Source: Rhizaria sp. SCN 62-66
Taxonomy: Eukaryota > Rhizaria, unplaced
Assembly (NCBI GenBank): GCA_001724265.1
Contig: MEDY01000288.1
Coordinates: 1-53,428, forward strand
Reading direction: 5' to 3'
Length of the DNA stretch: 53,428 nucleotides
Shown here: piece by piece, positions 1-9,500 of the stretch
Position numbering within the stretch: position 1 is the first letter of the stretch
Layout of the letters: every line of letters begins with the position of its first letter
The notes under the pieces: model-generated
What the model saw: only the letters and a program-made list of their open reading frames with translations
Told to the model about the DNA's origin: nothing
The model's database searches: none
Position numbers and translations under genes: made by a program

Positions 1-495
1 ATGTGTCTGCTGCGCCTGCGGTCCGACCAGCGAGCGGACCAGTGGCTGCTGCGCCCGCTGCGTCCCTGCCAGAGAAGAAGAGTTGTGAAAACCAGTCGCA
101 GAGGCGCAGCTGTCCGAGATCGCGTTGTAGGTTGAGTCGGTTTTCTGGCCGATAGAGTGAGCGTCGACAGCGTCGGTCGAAAACTCATCATCCCCAGCGA
201 TGCGAGCCAGCCGTCGACGTTTCCACGGCTCCAAGCCATCCTTTCCTTGCCTCCGAGCGCCTTCCCGTGGCGGACCTCCTTGCCTCCTAGGCGATCCTTC
301 CCGCGCAACAGCGGACGCCCGACGATCACGGCCGGTGCGAAGGGTGTCGAACGAGCGAAAATGGGGGTTAGGGACAGCGGAGCCGGTGGAACTCGCAAGC
401 GAAGATGCGTAGGGCGTGTGTGCGGCAAGGCCACGCACTAGCCGTTTACTACCAGGCGACTGCAGCTCAGCGCAGAGCGGCTTTGAGGGTTTCAT
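1..495 (-). CDS. 5' part of an unrecognised gene, truncated by the window edge
   Basis: Reading leftwards from an ATG at 495-493, the frame stays open for exactly 165 codons and runs off position 1 with no stop. The ATG has A at -3. The protein begins MKPSKPLCAELQSPGSK. It has a basic middle containing GLEPWKRRRLARI, then a more acidic stretch GDDEFSTDAVDAHS, then a Ser/Gln-rich part. I recognise no domain. The frame is the longest clean one here, and its codons are less GC-biased than those of the large genes further right. A CTTTCCAG acceptor-like motif lies just upstream of the ATG on the same strand, so this could be an internal exon whose true start is further right. The frame and strand are seen in the sequence; that it is a gene is inference. 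Confidence 0.4.
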   Translation of the reverse strand, partial: MKPSKPLCAELQSPGSKRLVRGLAAHTPYASSLASSTGSAVPNPHFRSFDTLRTGRDRRASAVAREGSPRRQGGPPREGARRQGKDGLEPWKRRRLARIAGDDEFSTDAVDAHSIGQKTDSTYNAISDSCASATGFHNSSSLAGTQRAQQPLVRSLVGPQAQQTH

Positions 496-1002
496 TGTGG
501 CCAGAGCGGTGCCAAGGAACCTTCTGGAAAGCTTAAGAATAAAAAGGGAAGCAGGAAGGAATTAGCGTAGCTGTGGGATATGATGTTAAAGAATGCGTAT
601 GAAACTAAAGATTATACGATGTATTGTACATGTACGTCGTTACATTCGTCAATCTAGCGTTGCCATAGTCCACTACATGCACTCTTCTATGATTGCTCCA
701 AAATGACATCGCCCTAGCAACATCGTCAGCTTCTGCCCTCAAGGGCAGGAGTAACGTAAGGCCCACTCAAGGCTGATTCCGACCAAGTCAAATACCCACT
801 TAATGATCGTCACATGGGGTATTATTAAGCGTAATAGTGTATTAGTGCTTATACTAATATTAATTGTGTTACTCTTCCTAAGCTCATTGTTCTCACATCT
901 AACTCCTGCCCCCTACGTCAACTCTCTCTTTGAACCCTCCACACGGATATCCCTAAAAGGTCATGGCGTTCCCTACAGACTGCAAGGAGTGCGCACAAAA
1001 CC
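496..1002. other. Intergenic, AT-rich, no gene seen
   Basis: This stretch separates the left-edge gene from the decayed gene. A hydrophobic plus-strand frame from 803 is AT-driven and resembles no family. The only structured element is the short inverted repeat at 731-750. Confidence 0.5.
731..750. repeat. Short perfect inverted repeat (hairpin)
   Basis: CTGCCC and GGGCAG flank a TCAA loop, and the outer bases extend the stem to about 8 pairs including one G-T. No T-run or gene end adjoins it, so no function is assigned. Confidence 0.4.
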
Positions 1003-2130
1003 TCACTTGCGACGTAGAGACTTGTTCAGTGCCTCTTTGAGCTCCGCGTCAGTGATGCCGAACATCCTCCTGACATTGATCTCGAAGTGCGCCGGCATGG
1101 ACTTTCGTTGTGATAACACCACTTGCGGAACGACGCCCTGAGGTGGCTGCGAGCGGAGTTGCAGATGATCATCATGGCGCAGCTTTTCTAGCGGCCCACA
1201 AGCGCTGTGCTGCGCAGGAGCTGCACGTGCTTAGTGAATGTCTCGCCGGTCGACATGGCGCTGCTATTCACCTGAACGATCAAGTGCATTCTGTCTTGTT
1301 ATAGTTCGAAATGCAGTGATGAGCTTTTTGTACACGATGTTCATGTCTGGGTGGCGCTTGTAGTACTTGAGCCCCGCGTCGATTGCCTTCTTTGCCACCA
1401 CTGTACCGAGAGCCTTCTTCACGGCCTTCGCCGCGTCCGTCAGAGTCTCTGGCTTTGCAGCACGCGCGACTTCGCGGGTGCAGGAAGAACACCATCCTCT
1501 TCTTTCTCTTTTTTTTCGTCGTCATCGTCGTCGCGTGCGCTTGTCTCGCTTTTGGTCGCCCGCCTGCCCGCAGCCCGTGCCGACCCTTGCGCCGCCGGCT
1601 GCGAGCCGCCCTTCTTGGGCCGACCCCGCTTGCGCCGGGCCGCGCTGGTCTTAGCAGCGCGCTTGAGGCGGCGCGCGCTCGCCTTGTGGACGTTGCGGAT
1701 CTGCGTCCAAAAGCTTTTGCTGCCGCCCTCAAAAATGCTGTTAACCGCCTTAAGGATCGCGCCGTCGACCACGTCAACGCAACTGCTTGCGCAGGGGTGG
1801 TAAAGCACAGTCTTATAGTACGTCGCGTAGACTGCGTCGAGGTAGGCCTTCGATGCTTCTGCCCCCGTGCGGTCAGTGAGACCGAGAATTGTGTTCATGT
1901 GCTCCAGTGACTTGATGTCACCCGGCTCACGATAGCCTGCATGCCACTTGACCACCTCTTGCCCCTTCGCAACTTTGCCGCGCTTGCCGTTGATACGGTC
2001 ACCAAGCAGGCCATGCGTTGTGGCGTTGTCGGTGCGAGGCCCGATCTTGGTGAGCGCCGCCAGCTTGGCCTGGAGACCAGGCGTCACTCAGAATTTCAGG
2101 GAGTAGATGAAGTTTACATGCAAGGAGACC
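1003..2130 (-). pseudogene. Decayed gene with AT-hook motif, at least three frameshifts
   Basis: Four protein-like blocks follow one another leftwards in changing frames. Block A (2087-1440) has no ATG; upstream, the same frame continues to about 2125 across an in-frame TGA (residues VNFIYSLKF, stop, VTPGLQAKL). It contains the AT-hook core KRGRPKKG near 1600-1640, followed by an Asp/Glu/Lys run. Block B (about 1470-1264) contains DAAKAVKKALGTVVAKKAID and DAGLKYYKRHPDMNIVYKK. Block C (1298-1188) contains STGETFTKHVQLLRS. Block D (1188-1003) contains PAHFEINVRRMFGITDAEL and ends at TGA. Each block has balanced composition unlike shadow frames, and the junctions need -1, +1 and -1 shifts. Adjacent genes are intact, so general sequencing error is a less likely cause but is not excluded. 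I do not recognise the family. The AT-hook suggests DNA binding, and a mobile-element or viral origin is possible but unproven. Confidence 0.6.
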
Positions 2131-2397
2131 AAAAAATATGCTCAATTATGCTGTATATCGAAGACTGTTCTAGAATGTTCGACCATCGACAATCGGCTGT
2201 ACAATTGCACTTTTTTAAAACGGTCATCGAAAACAAAGAAACAAAAGATAAATGAATGAATACAAATAATTTACATAACTTAATTCAAACGTATGTTGAT
2301 GCTTTGAAGAACAGATCAAACTGGTCATAAAATATACAATAGATAAATTAGAATCGATTGAAGACGCCTTTAACGACGCTTTATGTGCACTTGCTGT
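2131..2397. other. AT-rich intergenic spacer
   Basis: This AT-rich spacer lies between the decayed gene and the 3' end of the 1161-codon gene. It probably holds that gene's 3' untranslated region. No conserved element is seen. Confidence 0.5.
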
Positions 2398-5284
2398 TCA
2401 GCCAGTCTGGAGCAGGAGGAAGTAAGCGAAGACAAGGACGTGGCTGAGGTTGGCCGGCACCTTGCCCGCCAAGTCGCCGACGTTGCGCGGCCACTGCCAC
2501 CACTCGCCGCCGCTGCCACTGCTGACCACGTGCTCAGTCACAACAGGACTAGTCGATGCGTCAACACCCAAGTCGGTAACAGACATCTCGCTGTCATACG
2601 TCCCCACAGCCGCGGCGGCGCTCGCGTCCGAGCTCTTGTTCGTGCTCTGGCTCCTGTCCCTGCCCTTGCTCTTGCCCTTGGCGTGGCCCTTGATGTTGCT
2701 GCTGCTGTAGTGGTGTCCACCGCGCTTCAGCGTCGATGTGAGGCCGCCGTCCTGATGATCATTGTCGTCGTCGTCGTCGTCGCCATCGCTGTGCCGGTGC
2801 TCAAACACGTCGTGGGCCTCCGAGCCGCCGTCTTCGTCAGCGCAGTCGCCCCGGTGCCCCAGCCCGGCCGCGGCGTCGCCAGCGGCGTCGGCGGCGTCGG
2901 CGGCGTCCCCGTCGCTTTCGCTGACGCCAGCGCCGAACCGGAACGCAGGCCCCGAGCCGAAGCCCGAGCCCGGGGACGTGCAGTACGACGGCGCCACGGC
3001 CCCCACACCGCCCGCGGGGCCCGCCGTCACCGACACGGTCAGCCCTGCGCTCGCACTCGCGCTGCTTGCAGCGGCGCTGGCAGCGGTGGCGGACTGGCCG
3101 GCTGCGGCTGCGCTGGTGGTGGGCTCGAGGTCGAGCTCGTGTGACATGCTCGCGGGTAGCGGCGACTGGTGCGTCCCGCCGCGCGGCCGCAGCGCCTTGC
3201 GCCCTGTCTGGCCCCCCTGCGCCGCCGCAGCAGCGCTGGCGGCGCTCGCATCAGCGGTGTCAGCGTTGTTGATGTCAAGGTTGTTGTCAGACGACGTCGT
3301 AGCAGCTGCCACTGCTGCTGCTGTTGTGCACGTGGTCGCAGTAAGCGCAGCGCGCGCCGCCCGTGCCGCCGCAGCCGCAGCCGCCGCGGACACGGTCCCT
3401 GCGCCGGCGTCGCGCGCGCGCGAGCTCGACTGTGAGAAAGAGAACGAGCGGCTCATCCCGGCGCCGCCGCTGCCGCCGCCGCCGCCGACGGCGCCGCCCA
3501 GCTTGCCTCTGCCGGCGGCGACAGCGGCCGCAGCGGTCGCACCACCGATTCTGCCGCTGCCGACCGCCGCCGCGGGCGCCGTCGCGGGCCCCAGCGCGCC
3601 GGCCGCGCCGGCGGAGTCCGTGAAAGCCCCCACGGCCCGGGAGGAGCGCGAGAGCGCCGACGCGCGCTTGAGCAGCATGTGGCGCGCATAGGAGCGCATC
3701 TGGTGGCGCTCCTGGCGCGTGAGCGTGACAATGCGAACGTGGCGCACGAGCTTGAGCGCGAGCGCGGTGAGCGAGTAGAGCAGCGTGACAACGGGCAGTA
3801 GCGCCGCGCGCGGGTCCGCACTCTGCTGCACCGTCGCCAGCCAGCGCCGCAGCGCCAGCGCCACCACGGCGCGCGACGGCGGCGCCCGCAGCAGCCCACC
3901 CAGCGCGGCAAGCGCGCCGCCGACGGACAGGCCCGGCGACTGAGACGGCTGCGACGGGGCCTGCAGCAGCGACAACGCCAGCGGGGTCTGTCCGCCGCTC
4001 GCAGTGCTCGAAGCGGTTGCAGTGCTCGCAGCGGCACTTGCGTTTGTGGTGAAGTAGGGCAGCGAGGTGGTGGTGGTGCTGTAGGATCCAATGCCCGTGT
4101 TGCCGCTGTTGAACCCGTTGCCGGGATTGAAGCCGCTGGTGAGGAAACCGCTCGTGATAAACCCGCCGCCGATCGCGCTGTTGCCGCCGCCGCCGCCGCC
4201 GAGGTCGCCGAGAGTGAAGCCCGAGTCGACGAACTCGCTCTCGGCTGCAATGCCGCTGCTGCCGCCGCGGATGGCAACGCCGCCGGCGCCGACGCCGACG
4301 CCGACAAAGGACACGGGCGCGGGCGCCTGCGCGACCGGCGTGAAGGGCGTGAAGGATGAGAAAGACAGCGACTGCGGCGCGGCGGCGGGCGCCAGCGGCG
4401 GGGCAAGCCAGAAGAACCACGCGGCCGCGGCCGAGGCGGCGACAATGGCGCCGTGCGCGCGCGCGGGCCAGTAGAGCCGGAAGAACGAGAACAGGTTGCC
4501 GTAGAGCGAGTGCGGCACGGGCGGGGCAAGCGTGGCGACCGAGAACGGCAGCTCAGTGTCGGCCGCGCCGGCGCCGGCGCCGTCGCTGGGGCTGGCTGCC
4601 GCGGCGGCGAGCGCGGCGGGCGAGGGCCGGCGGCGGAAGCCCAGCAGGCGCGCCGTGAGTCGCAGCAGCAGGCGCGCGGCGCGGCGGAAGCCGCGGGCGC
4701 AGAGCGCAGCCGTGAGGGTCGACAGGCGCAGCAGCAGCAGGGCCAGCGCCGCGGGGGACGGGGCCGCGCGGAACGAGGCACAGGCGCGCGAGACGGCCGC
4801 GAGGAAGCCTGGCACGACGTCCATCGCCGGCGCGGGCGGCGCCGGTGTCGTCGCGGCCGCGGCGTCAATCGCGCCGCCGCTGCCGCCGTAAGCGCTGGCG
4901 TCAGTCAGACCGCTGGCGCCGGCAGCAGCGCTGCCATTATTGTTGTTGTTGCTGCCGCTGTTGCTGTTGTTGTTGCTGTTGTTGTTGTTGTTGCCGGCGA
5001 GCGGGACCGACGCGAGCGTCGCGGCCTCTGCCGTGGCCACGGCGGCCTGCCAATCGGCCTCCTCGTCGGCCTCGCTATCCAGGTCGTCGCACCCCAGCTC
5101 GCTGCCGCTCTCACCGATAACGGCGCCGACGACCCCGCCGGCGCGCGCGTCGGCGGAGACTCCGCCGCTGGCGGCGGCCGCGGCGGCGGAAACGGCGGCG
5201 GACACGAGCGCGCGGCGCCGCGCGGCAGCGGCGTCGGCGCCGCGCGTGGTGGAGCCGTCGTAGAGCGTCACCACCACGCCCGCA

Positions 5285-5315
<31 letters not shown>

Positions 5316-5883
5316 TGGTGCTGTTGTTGTGGCTGTGGCTGCTCGCGGCGGCGAGCGCAGAGCCGGCCGTCGCGCCGCTGCCGCTGCCAGCGGCGCCGGC
5401 ACCGCTGGCGCCGCTGCCGCTGCCGTCGGGGTTGAGGGAGAAGGCGTTCGTCGAGGGACCCAGCGTGAGGACCGAGGCCGAGCGCGCCATACTAGCCATG
5501 CGGGGGGTCGGGGCCGCCGCGGGCACGGGCGTCAATGCGGGGGCCGTCGTCGAGATCACGACCGGCCCTGTCGCGGTTGCAGTCGCAGTCGAAGTCGCAG
5601 CATGAGTCACTGGAGTCGCAGTGGCTGCCGACGCTGCAGGTGTCGTGATGTTGTTGTTGTTCACGGCGCTCTGCGGATTGCGTGTGGACACGGGGGCCGA
5701 GGTCGGGGGCGACACAAGGTCGTAGTCAGACGTGCCGGAGCCGGAGCCATTCGTGCTGGCCTTGTTTCCGTTATCGTTCGAGTCAGGCGTAGAGCTAGAG
5801 CTTGATGACGCAGGTGCCTTGTTGGCTGTTGCAGCGGCACCGGCAGCGGCTGTGTCAATGGTGGGGGGCTGCGGAGGCGGCAT
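2398..5883 (-). CDS. Orphan low-complexity protein, probably membrane-associated (1161 aa)
   Basis: A single uninterrupted frame runs from ATG 5883 to TGA 2398. Most of it is Ala, Gly, Ser, Thr and Asn runs. Three parts look folded. Around residues 353-415 there are Leu/Ala-rich helices with Arg clusters. Around 455-490 the sequence YGNLFSFFRLYWPARAHGAI is followed by a hydrophobic, Trp-containing stretch that could span a membrane. Around 678-745 there is RRWLATVQQSADPRAALLPV, then a hydrophobic helix and a basic segment rich in Arg/His. The last 30 residues include a second hydrophobic stretch ending FAYFLLLQTG. I recognise no family. Length, maintained frame and embedded ordered blocks support a real gene, while several long opposite-strand frames are GC-driven shadows. 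It is divergent from the gene at 6590. Confidence 0.7.
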
Positions 5884-6589
5884 AAGGGGGGACAGCGGGG
5901 GCCAGAGGCCTGGGGCCAGAGGCAGGGCAAGAAATCAAAGGAATGAAGGAAAAGACTCGAGCTAGAGATCGAGGAGGGGCAGAGAGGATCTGCGTCCGGA
6001 GCTGTGGTGCGAGCAGATGAAGAAAATCGGGCAGAAAAGGATAATGATGAGTGTAACACACAATTAAGTCGCCGAAATAATAAATATAAGTTAAAATAGT
6101 CCAATGACATATGTTGTTTTTACTCATTGACGATAGGTAGACTAGGATAAAGGCAACAGATTGGCGTGGTCGGAGTGATACGAGAAGAGCAAGAGTTGGT
6201 TTCACAGGTCAATTGCACACACTGTCTGTCGTCAACTAGCGTTTTCAAAGATAGATCATACACATTGTAATGTCAAGCACTCGAATACGCGATTCGACGT
6301 CAACATAAGATCACTTATCGTGTTGTCCGCTCGGATTTGCTCTGTCACCACAGCCACCAACGAAGAGCAGCCGGAGCCCAACTTGAGTGGGCGACCGCGC
6401 TATATGCAATGTGCTATATCTCGCTCTAATGATCGTCAAATCAAATGTTAGTTTATTAAAAACATGCTCAGATATGTTTGTATATTATATTACTCGATTG
6501 TGGTCAAATTCTTTGTATATGTTGCGATATCCGTCCGCCCCTCCTTCGTAGCCGTTACCCTCTCTCATTACACATCTTACGTGTGCCGA
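5884..6589. other. Divergent intergenic region, probable promoters for both flanking genes
   Basis: The 1161-codon gene leaves to the left and the TAG-containing gene to the right, so both 5' ends lie here. The middle is AT-rich. The rightward frame is open from 6464, but the stretch before 6590 encodes an atypical Tyr/Val/Phe-rich peptide and is more likely leader. Confidence 0.5.
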
Positions 6590-9500
6590 ATGCACCGCCA
6601 GCGGGTTGTCGACGTGCCCCCGCCGTCGGACACGGCGCCCGTGAACTATCTCGCGCCACGTGGTTACCTGCTGCCGCCGCCGCGGCCGGCCCTGCCCACG
6701 GCTGACGAACTACGGGCGCTCGCAGTCGCCCGTGCTCGCGCTGCTGCTGCAACTGCCGCTGCGACGTCAGAGTCGGTGGCCGCGGCCAACGCAGCCGCTG
6801 AGGACGCGTTGTTTGACCGCAGTCCTGTGCAGTGGCTTGCGGGCAGCCTGCGGCACGATGCGGCCGCGGCTGCAGCGCCTAGGCGTCCTGTGACTGGGAG
6901 CAGGCGCAATGGTGCCGCGAGCAACACAAACGCTCCTCACAGTAACTCTGGCGTCAATAGCAGCGCTGCTGTCAACGTGATTGGTGCTGGTCTACAGAGG
7001 CAGCGACCACACACCGCCCATCCGCGTCAACAACAGCAACAGCTGCAACAGCAGCCGCAGCATCAAGTACTCACCCTCACGCAGGCACTCGCACAAGCAC
7101 ATGCACAAAAAACACAAGCGCTGGCGAATGCCAAAGCTGGCCCCGCTGAGAGCGATACGAAAACAAGCTATGTTGACAGCGATGGCGCAATGTTACCCGT
7201 CGGCACTGCTTTGATCGCGGCTAAACATGCTTTGCAGCAAGCTGACGCCGCCGCCGCAGCCGCAGCCGCAGCCGCCGCTGCCGCTGCAGCCGCGACTGCA
7301 GCTGCCTCTGCTGCGGCCAATGGCGCCGCCAACAACAAAGACGAGCTGGGGGCGTTTATGGAAGTCAAGCTGCCCCCGCAACCTGTGGTGAGCACGCGTG
7401 CGGGCCGCGGCCAGCGCGGCCAGCGACTGCTGAGACAGGGCAGTAGACTCGGACCGGGGCCGGGGCCGGGGCTGGGACCGGGAGTGGGAGTGAGTGCCGT
7501 TGCAAGCCATAACAGTAGCACCAGTGATGCGAGCGCGAGTGAGCTTATAGGGGCTCGTGGCTGTAGTGTCTACTTGCATACTAGCCGCGGGAACATGCTA
7601 CCAGCCGCGAGCACCGTGGGGCTACTTGACTACGGCAGCTCAAGCAACCGTGACAGTATTGGTGATAACGACGGCGGAACTTACTCGGCCGACAAAAGAG
7701 TAGCTTATTCTTTGAAAAACAGCTAGCAGTTGCAGGCGCAACTGCTACAGTGGCCGTCGCAGTCCCAGGCGCGCTTACCAGCACAGTCACGATCGCATGT
7801 GCAGCAGCAGGCACCCCTGCAGGCGCAGGCGCAGGCGCAGGTGCATGGACCGCTGGCGCTGCCGCTGAGGGCGTCTTTGACGCTGTCGCCGCTGCGCATT
7901 AAGCCAAACACGCTTGCCGCCGCGGCAGCAGCACTCGCCGAAGCCACACCTACAGCGACAACGCTCACGCAATCAATCCCCAAGACCCCGAAACCCAGCT
8001 TGGCCACACCGCGCAATGCGGGGACGAAGTTTGCCACAGACACCGACATCGCCGCCGCTGCGGCCGATGCAGCGGCGGCCGTCGCGCTGGCCCGCGCCCG
8101 CGCGACAGCGGCCCTCAATGCCGCCGTGGCCCGCGAGGAGGCCGAGCTCGCACGCAACCCGTACAAGCACTGTGCGACCTTCGCGGACAGCGGCGCCGGC
8201 GGCGACTTGAGTACGCCCGGTGCCGCGGGGGGCGCGAGTGGTGCTGCTGCTCGGAGCCGCGGCGCGGAGCCCGCGGCGCTGTTCGTGGAGGCGGCGACGC
8301 AGACCCCGCGCTTCAAGCAGCAGCTGGCCGCCACGGTGACGACGAGCGATGTGACGGCGGGCAAGGTCAAAGATGGCGGTGAGCGGCGGCAGTGGTGGCG
8401 GCGGGGCGGCGGCGCCGGACTTGGCGCCAACAACACCAACAGTAGTTCCGTCACAAGCAGTCGCGATAACAACACTGCCGACCTTACCACTCTCTGTGAC
8501 GACGATGGTGATACTGACGATGCATTGACGAACAACAATAGTGGCAGCACTGTCCACGGCCACTCTGCTGTGCACAGCCGTAGCCAGAGCAAGACTCTTG
8601 CTGAGCTGGCTACCTTGACTAAGGCCGGTGACACTGCCGCCGCCGCCGACCTCACTGCCGCGCTCGCTGCGCGCGCCCGCAGCAGCCGCGTCAATGCTAG
8701 CGGCGGGCGTCCCAACGGCAGCCGCATGCGTCCTCGCAGTGGTCTCATCACCGCAAACATTAACAGCACTGATTTCGCAAGTGGCGTGAGCGTTGATGCG
8801 AATGGCCGCAGTGTGACTCGGGCTCGGCCTGCAACCGCCCATGTCACAACGAGCAGCAGCAGTCACCAAGCGTATACGGCTTCCACGAACAGTGACTCTG
8901 CTTCGGGCATTAGCGACGCGAAAGCTAGTTTGAGCGCTCAGTACCGCGGAGTTGTGTCTCTGCCCGTGTCGGTGAGGCTGCGGCGACTGGCTTCCGCAAG
9001 GGCGGCGGTGCGGTGCACGACAGCGGTAGCATCGGCAACAGCGGTAACTGGCAAGGATACTGAGCCAGAACGTACCGCTGAGCATGTCAGTGCGGTGGTT
9101 GCAGACGAAGACGCTGAGAATGAGACAGGTGCAGGAACAGAAACTGGCGAAAGGTCTGACACGAATGCGGCTGAATCACAAAGTTGTATCGCCGACGGAG
9201 GCAATCAGAATGGTTGTCTTACAGCACGAGAGGATGAACCAACTATTGCGAGCAGTTATTTGACAGCAACTTCACGGTCTTCTCATGCGTCTGAATGTCA
9301 CTTAGATCAGCGCCCCAAGTTACCCTCGGTGAAGAGGCTTGACTTGATGGCAGCCCGTCTGCGCCAACTTGAAACGAAGACTCTATCAAGCACTCATACT
9401 ACAAATGTGGAGATTGCTGCTGATTTGACTGCCGAAAGAACGAATCGCATGATTCCTGTGACCGTAACCAAGACTGAGGCTGCTCCGTTCAAAGACTTGG

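Noticed and set aside
2-85. Plus-strand Cys-rich reading at the left edge (CVCCACGPTSERTSGCCARC) as a zinc-binding transposase tail
   Set aside because: The opposite strand has a continuous 165-codon frame over the same bases; the Cys pattern does not match a known transposase zinc motif and is too short.
803-1141. Hydrophobic plus-strand frame with a Leu/Ile/Val N-terminus
   Set aside because: It overlaps the opposite-strand block D of the decayed gene, and its hydrophobic start comes from AT-rich intergenic DNA.
4453-5805. Long opposite-strand frames inside GC-rich genes (for example 4453-5805 +, 13274-14770 -, 37724-39568 -, 47372-48676 -)
   Set aside because: They encode Arg/Ala/Pro-rich junk produced by GC-rich third positions and repeat codons on the other strand, and they carry no family motif, whereas the opposing frame is a recognised or better-formed protein.
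7700-7726. A 27-base intron (GT...AG) that would remove the first TAG in frame
   Set aside because: The supported coding introns here are 107-429 bases long with GTNCG-type donors; this one is far too short, has the donor GTAGCT, and would not explain the second TAG.
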